The notes beneath the pieces were generated by a model. It made no database searches. It was not told the origin of the DNA and worked only from the letters and a program-made list of their open reading frames with translations. This document shows, piece after piece, positions 9,027 through 18,636 of a stretch of DNA of 43,482 nt (position 1 is its first letter; each line of letters begins with the position of its first letter). The translations under genes and the position numbers were made by a program. This stretch comes from a virus: IMG/VR virus record IMGVR_UViG_3300045974_000421, positions 1 through 43,482 of that record. The stretch is one strand, 5' to 3'.

Positions 9027-9855
9027 GGGTTTCCGATTTCTTTGAATCTCGTAAAGAGCAGTAGCGGGCGGAAGGCTCAAACCACTCGACGGCTTTCGGG
9101 TTGTTGTTCATGACGACATTATATTTCGGGCAGCGGACAAACTCGGGGCCTTTCTTGTCGCAGCAAGCAAAGCAGGCGTGGTAATAATCTGGGTTATACC
9201 GAGTGTTGGGCAGAACTTTATGCTTTTCAACGTCGTAGCGAGTTTTGTCGTACGGGATCTGATGCCCGTGAATATAGTCAAAAATATCGTCGTCAGTCCA
9301 ATGACGAAGAGGAAAAATTGCGGACGCAGAAAGGGGGTTCTGCATAATGTCGGTCCGCAACGGCATCTCGCCAGAAGTCGGATCTACATCGCATGACTTA
9401 TGCCCATGGAACAGCGAGTCCCAGGGAAAGTTGAACGTGCCCAAGGGCCGTGATAGGAACGTTTCTACACCGCAAAGGTAGGGCTGATTTTTTTCTGGCT
9501 TTTCAGTGCCACGGGCCAAAGTGATAAAATCGGGAGCTGTAATCCCGGGCATGTTTATCTGGTAAGAATTTAGGACATCTATCCGGCCGTTTCCCGAACA
9601 CAACTTAACATGCGAAGGAGCCCAGTCCCATACTTCGAGTTGCCAGTCTTGAATGACCGAATTGGCAAAAGCTTGTTTTTCAGGAAACCAAGGTTCTTTG
9701 AAGCAGATACACGGCAAGTTGTGGAATAACTGAAACTTGATGAGATGCAGCAAGACCATTGAGTCTTTACCGCCGCTCCAAAGAACTGCTGGGCGCTTGA
9801 ACTTGTCAAGAGCTTGTTCAATGACACGGCAAGATTCTTTGACGATTTCTTTCAT
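9010..9855 (-). CDS. PAPS-reductase-like PP-loop enzyme
   Basis: 281 residues. SGGKDS at 27-32 is the PP-loop of the adenine nucleotide alpha-hydrolase / PAPS reductase fold. Later features also fit the family: the FPLRHWTDDDIFDYI segment, and a C-terminal Cys group HACFACCDKKG with RCPKY. The family uses ATP- or PAPS-like substrates in sulphur transfer or reduction. Phages carry many divergent members with unknown substrates, so assimilatory sulphate reduction should not be assumed. It lies inside a block of virion genes, three bases after the 244-residue gene, and is followed by the overlapping CxxCxxCC gene. This looks like a cargo gene in the late series. Confidence 0.85.
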   Translation of the reverse strand: MKEIVKESCRVIEQALDKFKRPAVLWSGGKDSMVLLHLIKFQLFHNLPCICFKEPWFPEKQAFANSVIQDWQLEVWDWAPSHVKLCSGNGRIDVLNSYQINMPGITAPDFITLARGTEKPEKNQPYLCGVETFLSRPLGTFNFPWDSLFHGHKSCDVDPTSGEMPLRTDIMQNPLSASAIFPLRHWTDDDIFDYIHGHQIPYDKTRYDVEKHKVLPNTRYNPDYYHACFACCDKKGPEFVRCPKYNVVMNNNPKAVEWFEPSARYCSLRDSKKSETHAFCQ

Positions 9856-9858
9856 GGC

Positions 9859-10593
9859 TTAAAAAGCTATTAGACCCCCACCGATAGCCCCAGCAGCTCC
9901 GATTCCCGCACCGCCAAGACCCAGCATCGAGCCGGACATAGCGTTGTTTGCACTGGAAGCTCCCGAACGTCGAGCGGCTTCCATCTGCATAGCTTGCTGA
10001 AAGCCATTCATAACATTCTGGCTTTCGTTGCCAAGAGCTCCCAAAACATTCTGCGTGTAGTTATTCAAAGCGTTTGTGTTCCCTGACTCAACGCCCGTCT
10101 TGTACGAAGCCAAAGTTCCAGGGTCAAGTCCAGTCACTGGAAGAGGATTCGCTGAAAGTAATGAAGCAGCCTTTGCTTGCTGGGCATCCCGATTTTGATA
10201 ATAGTCTTGCCGGGTAGTATCTGCGAGAGCCGACCGAGCAAAAGTTCCATCAGCATTTGCTCCCGTGGCAATGGTATCTCCAAGGCCTTGCTTCAACCAC
10301 TCGTTAGAAAGCTGAACGCTTGGCCCGCCATTCAAATCTTCATTGACTTGCTTCGAGAGTCCCGCTCGAGTCGCGGCAATGTCTGGAGTCAGTTGCTGTT
10401 CACGAGCAGCAGCGTCGAGAGCATTCTTGAGGGACTCGTTTCCGACCATAGTCTGCAGCCCATTGATGTCCATGTTCTGAAGCACCGGGGCTGCCGCGAT
10501 TGTTGCGTTTGTGACGCCGTTAGTAAGGTTAAGACCAGAAAATAAATTCTGGTTGTAACCTTGAATTGGTGCTGCTGTAGAGGCTCCGCCCAT
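9859..10593 (-). CDS. Internal virion protein candidate, Gly/Ala-rich C terminus
   Basis: 244 residues starting MGGASTAAPIQ. The body is polar and rich in Asn, Gln, Ala and Ser, with predicted helices around 55-125 and 180-210. The last 25 residues are a Gly/Ala-rich hydrophobic stretch (GLGGAGIGAAGAIGGG, then LIAF) that could insert into a membrane. Small internal or injection proteins of podoviruses often have this mix, but no specific family is recognised. It sits between the possible acyltransferase gene and the PAPS-reductase-like gene. The Gly-rich start resembles the protein encoded at 8279-8710. Confidence 0.65.
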   Translation of the reverse strand: MGGASTAAPIQGYNQNLFSGLNLTNGVTNATIAAAPVLQNMDINGLQTMVGNESLKNALDAAAREQQLTPDIAATRAGLSKQVNEDLNGGPSVQLSNEWLKQGLGDTIATGANADGTFARSALADTTRQDYYQNRDAQQAKAASLLSANPLPVTGLDPGTLASYKTGVESGNTNALNNYTQNVLGALGNESQNVMNGFQQAMQMEAARRSGASSANNAMSGSMLGLGGAGIGAAGAIGGGLIAF

Positions 10594-10605
10594 AATTTTG
10601 GTATT

Positions 10606-10992
10606 CTATTTTGTTTGTTCTAAAGAGTAAATCTCTCTTTTCATCGCAGAAAATCCGGCTTTTTCAATTTGTGCTGCCGGGAAAGTCTTTCGGTCTTCAG
10701 CGAGGGGTACGCCGATCAAACCTTCGCCGCCGTGGGTTATCTCGCAAGCACTTTTCCAGCCTTGCAGTGTCTCAACAACATCCCGTGGAGTAGTGCTTCT
10801 TGGGTCAAAAGCTGGAAAAGCGACCGGGACGTACAAAACATCTGCATACCCGAAGACTCGCTGATCCCGGTAAAAAGCAAATAGTTTCCCGTTGCGCATC
10901 GGTTCGATATGATGACCGAAAGACTTCGCAAAGATTTGCATCTTAGCAAAGTTTTCAGTGAACTGCGGGACTTCTACAAAAGAGGCTCTCAT
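10606..10992 (-). CDS. Hypothetical protein, possibly GNAT-like acyltransferase
   Basis: 128 residues. The order of features (FAFYRDQRVFGYADVLYVPVA, a Pro-rich turn, a helix DVVETLQGW, strand EGLIGVPLA and a C-terminal IEKAGFSAMKREIYSL) resembles a small GNAT fold. The usual acetyl-CoA loop (Q/R-x-x-G-x-G/A) is not evident. Several podoviruses carry a small acyltransferase gene at this point between tail and internal-protein genes, which supports the guess. No metal or catalytic motif is seen. The gene has five- and twelve-base gaps to its neighbours. Confidence 0.55.
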   Translation of the reverse strand: MRASFVEVPQFTENFAKMQIFAKSFGHHIEPMRNGKLFAFYRDQRVFGYADVLYVPVAFPAFDPRSTTPRDVVETLQGWKSACEITHGGEGLIGVPLAEDRKTFPAAQIEKAGFSAMKREIYSLEQTK

Positions 10993-10997
10993 GGTAT

Positions 10998-11276
10998 TTA
11001 TGGGGTTGGGACTGGCGGAATAACAGGGGCTGTTTCTGTCAAGGCATTAGTTATATCATTCACCCGAACTTGCGAAACTGAAAGTTCTGCCAGGAAATCC
11101 GCTAAAGCTTGCTGGCGAAGATCCGTTTGCGCACAAGGAATACAAGACGCTGCGTTGCGGTTTCCAGACACAGTCAAAGACGAGTAAAATGAAAGCGGTG
11201 GACGATCGGTGAATGCACTAACAAACGCCTTAGCCGACGGCAGCAAAATAATTACGTTATTGGCAATGTTTGGCAT
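10998..11276 (-). CDS. Small CxxC protein related to the next lectin-like gene
   Basis: 92 residues. The core reads NRNAASCIPCAQTDLRQQAL followed by ADFLAELSVSQV. The same layout, a hydrophobic FVS segment, SLxYS-like motif, CxxCA and then an amphipathic helix, occurs at the start of the protein encoded at 11276-12238. It ends in a Pro-rich tail (PVIPPVPTP), like the linker between the two domains of that larger protein. It therefore looks like a stand-alone copy of that N-terminal module. Start and stop codons of the two genes overlap by one base (TAATG). Function is unknown; a structural or attachment role is likely from position. Confidence 0.65.
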   Translation of the reverse strand: MPNIANNVIILLPSAKAFVSAFTDRPPLSFYSSLTVSGNRNAASCIPCAQTDLRQQALADFLAELSVSQVRVNDITNALTETAPVIPPVPTP

Positions 11277-12238
11277 TACGTTGGAAGATACAGTTTAAAC
11301 TGACTTATATACCCACCCCAAGAAAATGAATACGGCCCATTGTACTCGGCGGAGCCGAGATTATATGTTATGGCACCTTCGCCATTTTCGAGGTAAGTAT
11401 AACCAGAATACTGGGCTTTGAGAACGTTGTTTTGGTACAATTTAATTGTCTGTGAAAGTAAGTCATACTCTGCTCGCACATGAACCCAAGCGTCTAGCGG
11501 GAAAGCTTCGGCAGCCCAGGCAATATTCTGGCTAGACTGCATAGCCAGTTCTCGCAAACCAGTATCGCTATTGTAAAAAACTCCGAATCTTGGCGCACCA
11601 GAATCAGGCGCGCCGCCGCCATAAATAATATTTGGCACTGGGGTTCCATCAAGGTCCGGGTTAATACCTGAAGCCGGCAAATAAACTTGTACGTCGATGA
11701 TAAAGTTGGTCCCATTAATTGAACATCCCAAGTAGTTCCCAAACTCCCACCGAGAGCCGAGCATAATAGATTGACTTGGAGAATACCCGGCCCAAGATTT
11801 GCCTGGCAACACTATGCCGGACTGCATCACAGCCCCAACTTTTGGCGTTGGCGTAAACCCATGCCCAGATATATCCACCGGGTCCGCTCCAGACGAGTCC
11901 ATCGGAAGCCAAATGCTTAGCGGGACGGACAAGACAGGCCCGACGGGCCCAACAGGCGGATCTATCAAAATTGGAATGTCCGGAGTTGTTTCAGCCGGTG
12001 CTACGTCATTAAACTTGTAATTTTTCAAAGCTAACGCCGGATCAATAGAAGCCGAAGCGATAAATTTCGCAATTTCTGTTTGGTCTAGCGTCAGTTCGGC
12101 GCAAGATAAACACTGAGTTTTGCTATTTGTTTTTCGCAATGGGATGGCTGAGTAAAGACTAGCCGCGCTGTAAGTAGAGATTGGGCTTACAAAGCCTGGG
12201 TTAGCCAAAAAGATTTGCACATCTGTAATGGACGCCAT
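11276..12238 (-). CDS. CxxC module plus LamG-like (concanavalin A) domain, tail-associated
   Basis: 320 residues from the ATG at 12238, five bases after the preceding stop; the longer 344-residue frame would overlap that gene by 68 bases. Residues 1-75 carry the CxxC module (TQCLSCAELTLDQTEIAKFI) shared with the next gene. A Pro-rich linker (near 85-105) leads into a beta-rich domain of about 210 residues. Typical LamG / concanavalin A-like pieces include LPMDSSGADPVDISGHG, WVHVRAEYDLLSQTIKLY and YISQFKLYLP at the C terminus. Such domains bind carbohydrate and are frequent in phage tail proteins. Position after the propeller protein supports a virion attachment part. Confidence 0.75.
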   Translation of the reverse strand: MASITDVQIFLANPGFVSPISTYSAASLYSAIPLRKTNSKTQCLSCAELTLDQTEIAKFIASASIDPALALKNYKFNDVAPAETTPDIPILIDPPVGPVGPVLSVPLSIWLPMDSSGADPVDISGHGFTPTPKVGAVMQSGIVLPGKSWAGYSPSQSIMLGSRWEFGNYLGCSINGTNFIIDVQVYLPASGINPDLDGTPVPNIIYGGGAPDSGAPRFGVFYNSDTGLRELAMQSSQNIAWAAEAFPLDAWVHVRAEYDLLSQTIKLYQNNVLKAQYSGYTYLENGEGAITYNLGSAEYNGPYSFSWGGYISQFKLYLPT

Positions 12239-12242
12239 AACA

Positions 12243-15200
12243 TTAAGCGCAAGGCAAAGCTGCAACGGCTTTCTGATTGGCCAAAGCCAAGGCCTGAGTA
12301 TTAGCATCAACTTGACTAATAGAACTTCGGGCGGCTCCTCCTTGAGTCGTTTGAACGGCGTTTGAAATTAGCGCCCCTGTGTAGTCGATACGAGCCCAAT
12401 AAGCTGCGCCGGAAGTACCATTATATGACGTGAAACTGCCTCCGATATGAATCATGCTAGAGATTTCATCCAAGACTAAAGTATTAACTGAACCTCCAGC
12501 AAAAGTTTGCGCTGTAAATCCGCCAAGCAATCCCCCAGTGCTTGTTAGGCCAAGCAAGTATGAAGCGGCTAAACTATTGTACGTCGTAAAAGCACCTCCT
12601 AAAAACACAGCCCCATCTGAACGAATCTTAAGACTTTTAGCTGCTAAGTTTAACCCAGTTCCTACATTGAAAGCTGCGTCGATAACTCCGGCGTTAGTAA
12701 GCCGAACTAGATTCTTTCCGCTGTTAGCTCCTGCAAAGGACACTACCACAGATTGGTCAGCTTGGATTGCGCAAGAGGCAAAACCTGGATCTGAAGTCGT
12801 TACTTCATAAGCTGTGAATGTCCCGTCTACAGCTCCTGCGGCTGTTGTTAAACGCACAACACGCGCTTTTCCAGAAACTGAAGAATACCCGACAACCACA
12901 ATTTTATCGTTAACGCTGTCGTATGCCACAGCGTAAACTTTAGTAAAACCTATAGGCGTAAATGTCCCATCAAGAGTTCCAGCGGCCGTAACTCTCACAA
13001 GAGGCACCGAAACAGAGATTCCTAAAGCCGAAGTGAACGAGCCCCCGACAATGACCATATCAGTTAAGGAATGAGGCGACCAGCATGAACAAACTGGAGC
13101 GACATCAAAGCCGCCTGTGAGAACAGCCGTCGGGTCAATTTCTCCAGTAGGCAAAAGCTTACAGACACGCACTCTCGACTGGTTAGTGTACTGGGTAAAT
13201 TCCCCAAAAATCATGACGTACCCGCCACTCATTTCTGACATTGTTGTGACTTGTCGGCTTGTCGGCTCATCACTTCCTACTGGAATCGTTGAGCTCAAAA
13301 ACCCATTCTGCACTGCCCAGGCTACGTCCGGAGTACCATCAGGATTTCTACGGGCAATTTTTCCTTGAATTGTTGGAGTTGAAGAGCCAACATTAGTTGA
13401 CCGCCAAAAAGAACCGCCAAGAATCGTTCCCGGCGAGGGCGGGTTAACTGACGGGATATGAATCCCCCAGTATGTCTGGATGATTATCGCGTTGACTGCC
13501 GCGTTTAGCGTCGCATAGCAAGACCTCGTAACATATTCTACTGAATCCCAGAAGCATGGATATTGAGTGCGAAGATAGGCGATTTGACTCAATGCTGACT
13601 GAGCGGCCGCTGCACTCGCTAAAGTGTCTGCGTCAGCTTGTGAAATACGAGATTTGTAAGATGAAACAGCTGTGACTGAGATAGGTCCAGTAACTGAGCC
13701 AGCGCCACAAGCAAGCGTCTCAGTGTGGCTTTTCTTTGAAATCCAAGCGTGTACTCCGGAAGAAGTATATTGGTCTTCAATCGGCACGAATCCCGGGATG
13801 CGCGAAAAGCTTTGATTCTGCCCGCCTTCGTCAACAAGGCACACTTTAGTTTCATCTTTCTCACAAACGCCATGCACAGTTTCAGGAAAAGCGTCGAGAA
13901 AAACTCGTACTGACTCAACAGCTAATTGCCCGCACCAGCGGACGAGCAGCGAAAAAGCTTTATCCACATTCTCACTGTTAGGACTCTCACACGTTGGGCA
14001 TCCCGCATTAGGGTCCCCTTCTTGGGTAGATATTTTCCGAGTTTGTTTTCGGAGCAACCCCATTTCGACAGCTTGGTCTGCGGTGATCTTGATTCCGGCG
14101 GTAGCCAAATCGATAGGAGCAATCATTTTTTTGCAGGCGATTTGTTTGAAAGCTCCCCGGCGTCCGCGATAATCAATCCGGATATTTGTGTCTCCGGCTA
14201 ATTCGATGATGTCCACTTCTGCGTAAGAAAATTGCTTTAAATCAGGCCCATCTCCGAGCAGCCGAGTCTCGAATTCACAATAGATAGGCTGCACATAAGC
14301 ATTGGTAGTAAAGTCATCTTCCAGCTCAAAAAATGTGTCTTGCCGCTCGGGTACAAAAGCTTCCCAAATATGATTGTGCGAACCGTCAGACAGTGCCGTG
14401 TAATCGACAGACGCACAGAAAGCTCGCCGTTTGGTCCCAATCAGCGCCGACACCCATTGCATAGGCCGAATGCCCGTCCAGACGCTGGACCAGGCCGGCT
14501 GTTTGTCAGAGAGCAACTCTCCCACGACTGAGTAATCAAGCACGAAAGTTTCAGCGTTTAAATTTTGCCCGATGGGCAAAGACATCAATAAATAATTTTC
14601 AAAGCTAAGCCCACAAATTCCTGATTGGTCGTCTGCAAGAAATTGTTTCGAAAAAGCCATCTCGGCATCTTTGAAAGTTATCTGAGAAGTGACATAGCTA
14701 GACGCAGCTGAGTCCGACGAGACCAGCCCGCCTTCGGCGTACCACCACATCAAGCCGGCTTGAAAAACAATGCTATTCCCGGCAACGCAGCCGATACTCG
14801 GAAAGAGCACTGTTTGAAAATTACCGGTAGACGCCCACTTGGTCCGGTCTTTCACTCCTGAGTTAAGCGACGAGACTTGACTTTCGGTAAAAATAATAAC
14901 TGACTCAGTTCGGCTGTCCCCAATAAAACTTGTCAAGCCGGTTATTGTTTTCGGATAAGCAAAATCTCCTCGGCCGATGCCAGCAGTTCGCTCGGTAAAC
15001 TTCAGTGGATCGAGCAAATCCCCCGCAATAAGAATTTTGTCCCGAGCAACCCAAAGCCGGTTGCCTGAAAAAGTCATCCAGTTTCCTCTCGGTGTCTCTA
15101 AGGTTGGGGCCGCTTCAGAAAGATGCCGACTTTCTTCTCCATCCCAGTAAGCGGCCGCGTTCAAGCCATCCTGCATCATCAAAACGTTATACGTCGGGAC

Positions 15201-15623
15201 AATTTGCAAAGTCGAATCAGCAAGCGTCTGCAAAGTTTTCTGTGCAACACAAAAATGGACTTGATTAACATTCGGGTCAAACCCAATTTGCGGGAGTTGA
15301 AACTTGCTCCAGTCTCTTGGTTGAGCTAACGGGAAAGGAATAGCATAAACTAAGCCGTTGACAGCCGCGACAAGATAATCGACGTTCGTGTTATTCTTTG
15401 TTTCTTGAAAATGCGCAATTCCCTGCAGATTTCCTGCCGGCAAGATCAAACGCATTGCAAATCCAGGGCGAGTCTGGGCCACTCCGCCGCGGTTGACAAT
15501 GTTTAGCCCTCTGCGGTACTGAGATTCTTGCAAAAGCCAAGGGTGCCGAAGAGTGTTCATGCCGCTTGTCCATCCGGCATCGACTTTCACCGTTTTTCCG
15601 GACATTATATTTGGACTTTGCAT
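12243..15623 (-). CDS. Large tail protein: N-terminal nozzle-like region, DUF5977-like segments and delta-60 propeller
   Basis: 1126 residues. The N-terminal half starts with VDAGWTSGMNTLRHPWLL and RRGLNIVNRGGVAQTRPGF, the pattern of podoviral tail tube / stabilisation proteins built as beta-propellers. Around 638-672 a Cys/Gly segment with SYKSRISQADADTLA matches the DUF5977 style, and a second partial copy (SSISQVDANTQALALAN) closes the protein. From about 741 to 1081 I count seven repeats of the delta-60 / DUF5122 kind, such as GGSFTSALG, then a strand, then G-x-x-D-x-x-F. Seven repeats would make one seven-bladed propeller. It comes just after the head-tail adaptor gene, as nozzle genes do. 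ATG at 15623 is used; Met7 is an alternative. Confidence 0.8.
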   Translation of the reverse strand: MQSPNIMSGKTVKVDAGWTSGMNTLRHPWLLQESQYRRGLNIVNRGGVAQTRPGFAMRLILPAGNLQGIAHFQETKNNTNVDYLVAAVNGLVYAIPFPLAQPRDWSKFQLPQIGFDPNVNQVHFCVAQKTLQTLADSTLQIVPTYNVLMMQDGLNAAAYWDGEESRHLSEAAPTLETPRGNWMTFSGNRLWVARDKILIAGDLLDPLKFTERTAGIGRGDFAYPKTITGLTSFIGDSRTESVIIFTESQVSSLNSGVKDRTKWASTGNFQTVLFPSIGCVAGNSIVFQAGLMWWYAEGGLVSSDSAASSYVTSQITFKDAEMAFSKQFLADDQSGICGLSFENYLLMSLPIGQNLNAETFVLDYSVVGELLSDKQPAWSSVWTGIRPMQWVSALIGTKRRAFCASVDYTALSDGSHNHIWEAFVPERQDTFFELEDDFTTNAYVQPIYCEFETRLLGDGPDLKQFSYAEVDIIELAGDTNIRIDYRGRRGAFKQIACKKMIAPIDLATAGIKITADQAVEMGLLRKQTRKISTQEGDPNAGCPTCESPNSENVDKAFSLLVRWCGQLAVESVRVFLDAFPETVHGVCEKDETKVCLVDEGGQNQSFSRIPGFVPIEDQYTSSGVHAWISKKSHTETLACGAGSVTGPISVTAVSSYKSRISQADADTLASAAAAQSALSQIAYLRTQYPCFWDSVEYVTRSCYATLNAAVNAIIIQTYWGIHIPSVNPPSPGTILGGSFWRSTNVGSSTPTIQGKIARRNPDGTPDVAWAVQNGFLSSTIPVGSDEPTSRQVTTMSEMSGGYVMIFGEFTQYTNQSRVRVCKLLPTGEIDPTAVLTGGFDVAPVCSCWSPHSLTDMVIVGGSFTSALGISVSVPLVRVTAAGTLDGTFTPIGFTKVYAVAYDSVNDKIVVVGYSSVSGKARVVRLTTAAGAVDGTFTAYEVTTSDPGFASCAIQADQSVVVSFAGANSGKNLVRLTNAGVIDAAFNVGTGLNLAAKSLKIRSDGAVFLGGAFTTYNSLAASYLLGLTSTGGLLGGFTAQTFAGGSVNTLVLDEISSMIHIGGSFTSYNGTSGAAYWARIDYTGALISNAVQTTQGGAARSSISQVDANTQALALANQKAVAALPCA

Positions 15624-15627
15624 GATG

Positions 15628-18600
15628 TTACTCCATAAAATCGTCTGGGCGGTTCATTACTTCCGCATCAATTTGGATGTTGCAGGTCCTCGGGCCATCC
15701 AAAGCTCGGTTGCGCTTGTTAAGATACTCAACCGAGATGACCCGGTACCGCTCAGCTTCATCCGCAAAGCGTTTGATAAGCAAATCCTGAGATTGGACCA
15801 TCATCATAATGGCCATTTTAGAATCCAAGTTGATAAAGTCCCGGACAGACGTTATTGCGATGCTACGCTTCCGGTATTTCATCCGCACCCACTGTGTCTT
15901 TTCAGCGATTTTGATGCGCCGGTAAGCTGGATTTGTTTCCGTCGGGTGCAAGTCTCCGAGCAAGACTAAATTCGTAATCTGGCTCGTGTCCCAGCCGTAC
16001 ACCCGAACATACCCATCAGTTACAGGCTTTTCCATCTGCGTAACTTCCGCAATCTGGTACGGTGGTAATATCTGCGTTGTTACATGGTTGCCCGTTCCGG
16101 TAGACAAGAAAGTCACAACGCCAGCAGTGCTAGAAATGTTCGTAGCATGCCCTAGAGTATCGTAAAGGACGACTGAGTTGAAATCCAGCGGGCGGGCATA
16201 ATAGGTCGTAGCCGGTACCAAAGGGGACGGTAAGGTATTGTCAGACAAAACAGTCAAAGCATCTCCAAGGTTGAACTGCTGGTCGGGAATATCTAAACTT
16301 TGCGAGGGCACTACTGAAAGTGTACGATTGACAACCAGGTTATGCTGGCCCGTGCCAATTCCTGTCAGCGTGATGACTGCTGAACTTGTGTCGTAGATGG
16401 CTAATGCCCCATTGACTATAGAGACAAGATAGTCCGTGCTTGTAGCGAGCGGGGACGGCAATGTGCCCGTCGTAGTGAACTGCACTTTCGTGAAATCTGC
16501 GATGTAGCCGTAAGATTCGATGTCTAGAAAATTATCCCGGACAATAGGCACGACAGATTCTAACGTGGAAAAATACATAGCCCCTTGGCCAAGTGCGACA
16601 GTCGAGATTCTACCAGCTGTAGTGCTTAAACTAATAGCATTGGCATTCGTGTCGTAAACTTCAACAATGGTGTTGCTAATTTTCCGGAAATAATATAGGG
16701 TAGATGGATTGATCTGAATTGGCGTCGGGCTTGACGAGGTCGTCGGAAGCATTCCCTGCGTAAAAAAGTTAATGCTTTGCCCAGTAATAAAATTCGTGGC
16801 ATCCGTCTGCCATTGCGGCAAAAATCCTAAGGTAAACGCTCGGCTGATCGTTACAAACAATTGACCACTGCCCAAAGAAGTCAAAGCGACTGGAGCTGGC
16901 ACAGTCGAGTTCAGCGTAAACGTTGTCGCCGTCATTGGAGCTTCTGCCCGATAAACTGTGCCTTGAGTAATTGGGGCCGGGAAAGTTCCGTCTGAAGTGA
17001 AGCTAACTAAACTCCCGCCCGCTGGAGTGATGGTTACTGTGGGAGTGGAGGTGTACCCCGTGCCGCCAGCAATGATTTGAAACCCAGTAATGACCCCACC
17101 AGAAACAGTCGCTGACGCATAAGCCTGTGTGCCGCTTCCACCAGGAGCAGAAATAGTGACAATCGGCGAAGCTGTGTAGCCTGTCCCGCCGTTAGAAACT
17201 GCTATGCCCGTTATCGACTGGGCCACCAGCGTGACAGTTCCAGCAACACCGCCAGAGCCGCTTGGAAGACTTAAATTATGCGCAACTGAAGTGACAATGT
17301 TTCCAGTTGGTCCGAGCGTCACCGTAGCGGGGATAACTTTCACCAGTGCATTTACGCCGGACCCAACGTTGGTCATCACTATCGGGTTCACGCCAGTTGC
17401 AGATTCAGTTGTCGAAGAATGCAACGTCACTGTGTTGGCATCTAGCACGTGCACATAATACGTCGTTCCGGAAAGCAATGGCGCAGGAAGCGAACCGCCT
17501 GAATTTGTAACAGTGACTTGGTCATTCGTCAAAAAGTTATGCGGGACTGTGAAAGCGAATGTTGTCACCGGGGTGCAAACTTTCAAAGCTTGCATTGTCA
17601 CAGCCGTTCCCGGAGTTGACACGTTAACGACATTGGTTAAAGCCGTGGCGTCAGTCACACTGTTATAGATAGAAAGAGCGTTCGCTCCGTTCACCCGAGA
17701 GACGTACGTTTGGCCAGAGTTAAGCGGCGAAGGCAGCGTCGTTCCGCCAAATGTCACAAGATCAAAATCTGCTAAATTTGTTGGGTTTGCCGAAGGGTTT
17801 GTCTGGAACTGAGTCCGCGAAGAAACCGCTCGGGTGTCCGTCAAAAGCAAACTTGTAGTAGCTCCAGTGCTTGTGATGTCAATTTCATTCTGGCCGGTAG
17901 TCGCGTCAAGCCGAGCGGCATACAAAGACACGTGCGTGGCGTCAATCGCCCGCACATAATAGTAACTACCGTTGAGCAACGGCGTTGGGAAAGTTCCCGC
18001 TAGCAAACTGAGCTGCATATAAGCCCCAGTCGTCAGCTGATGAGCCGCGCTAGAAACTAACTGGCTCATCGGAGTGATGACAAAACTACGATGCTGAAAC
18101 CGATTAGCCGGCGGGGCTGAAGGAACGCCAGAAATAAACTGTGCCGGAAAAGTTACTCCGTCAATCCAAGACCCGTCAAGCTGCTGTTCGCGGAGGATTC
18201 GGCCATTTGGGTCTTTGCCAAGAATTCTTAGCAAAATGCCTGCATCATTCGCCAAGTCGCAATAGACAAGAACCGGGCCCGGCGTGCCGAAGTCCATAAA
18301 GGTCGGGACAGTCCGCAAATCATCCCATACCCAGTGCACCGTTCGGTCATCTGCTAAACCGTCGCCATTCAAATGGAACCGGGCAAACTCGTCCCGCATA
18401 AAAACGGGAATGCCATCTAGTGTGACGGCTAGAGGAGTCTCAACATCTCTCGGCAAGGTAACCCGAGTGCCATCAGCAAAAGTCCGAATGTCAACGGCCC
18501 CGATATTAGCATTCCAGTCGCCTTCATCCTGCAAAGCCGAAACGGCGTCACTAATTTTCTTCAGCGCCCGAGTTTGGTCGCAACGCCCAAGAACCTCGAT

Positions 18601-18630
18601 GACGTCATCGATGATTTCTGAGACAAACAT
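15628..18630 (-). CDS. Head-tail adaptor protein expanded by repeat domains
   Basis: 1000 residues. The first ~180 ([20 protein letters not shown], then ALQDEGDW) and the last ~130 ([20 protein letters not shown] and an ending on [11 protein letters not shown]) together resemble a podoviral adaptor / tail tubular protein A. Between them lie about seven diverged copies of a beta unit: LPxPLxxGTxYYVxxxDxxTVxLY followed by an I-x-L-x-x-x-GxG strand. There are also Gly-rich segments near 480-535 with GGTGYTxxPxVTI. Ordinary adaptors are a few hundred residues long, so the middle looks inserted or expanded. The repeats may decorate the neck surface; that is inference. Seven bases separate it from the upstream gene. 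Confidence 0.75.
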   Translation of the reverse strand: MFVSEIIDDVIEVLGRCDQTRALKKISDAVSALQDEGDWNANIGAVDIRTFADGTRVTLPRDVETPLAVTLDGIPVFMRDEFARFHLNGDGLADDRTVHWVWDDLRTVPTFMDFGTPGPVLVYCDLANDAGILLRILGKDPNGRILREQQLDGSWIDGVTFPAQFISGVPSAPPANRFQHRSFVITPMSQLVSSAAHQLTTGAYMQLSLLAGTFPTPLLNGSYYYVRAIDATHVSLYAARLDATTGQNEIDITSTGATTSLLLTDTRAVSSRTQFQTNPSANPTNLADFDLVTFGGTTLPSPLNSGQTYVSRVNGANALSIYNSVTDATALTNVVNVSTPGTAVTMQALKVCTPVTTFAFTVPHNFLTNDQVTVTNSGGSLPAPLLSGTTYYVHVLDANTVTLHSSTTESATGVNPIVMTNVGSGVNALVKVIPATVTLGPTGNIVTSVAHNLSLPSGSGGVAGTVTLVAQSITGIAVSNGGTGYTASPIVTISAPGGSGTQAYASATVSGGVITGFQIIAGGTGYTSTPTVTITPAGGSLVSFTSDGTFPAPITQGTVYRAEAPMTATTFTLNSTVPAPVALTSLGSGQLFVTISRAFTLGFLPQWQTDATNFITGQSINFFTQGMLPTTSSSPTPIQINPSTLYYFRKISNTIVEVYDTNANAISLSTTAGRISTVALGQGAMYFSTLESVVPIVRDNFLDIESYGYIADFTKVQFTTTGTLPSPLATSTDYLVSIVNGALAIYDTSSAVITLTGIGTGQHNLVVNRTLSVVPSQSLDIPDQQFNLGDALTVLSDNTLPSPLVPATTYYARPLDFNSVVLYDTLGHATNISSTAGVVTFLSTGTGNHVTTQILPPYQIAEVTQMEKPVTDGYVRVYGWDTSQITNLVLLGDLHPTETNPAYRRIKIAEKTQWVRMKYRKRSIAITSVRDFINLDSKMAIMMMVQSQDLLIKRFADEAERYRVISVEYLNKRNRALDGPRTCNIQIDAEVMNRPDDFME

Positions 18631-18636
18631 GGCAAT

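Noticed and set aside
9010-9855. DNA phosphorothioation gene dndC
   Set aside because: The PP-loop fits broadly, but no dndB, dndD or dndE partner is nearby and the protein is shorter than usual DndC; a general PAPS-reductase-like call is safer.
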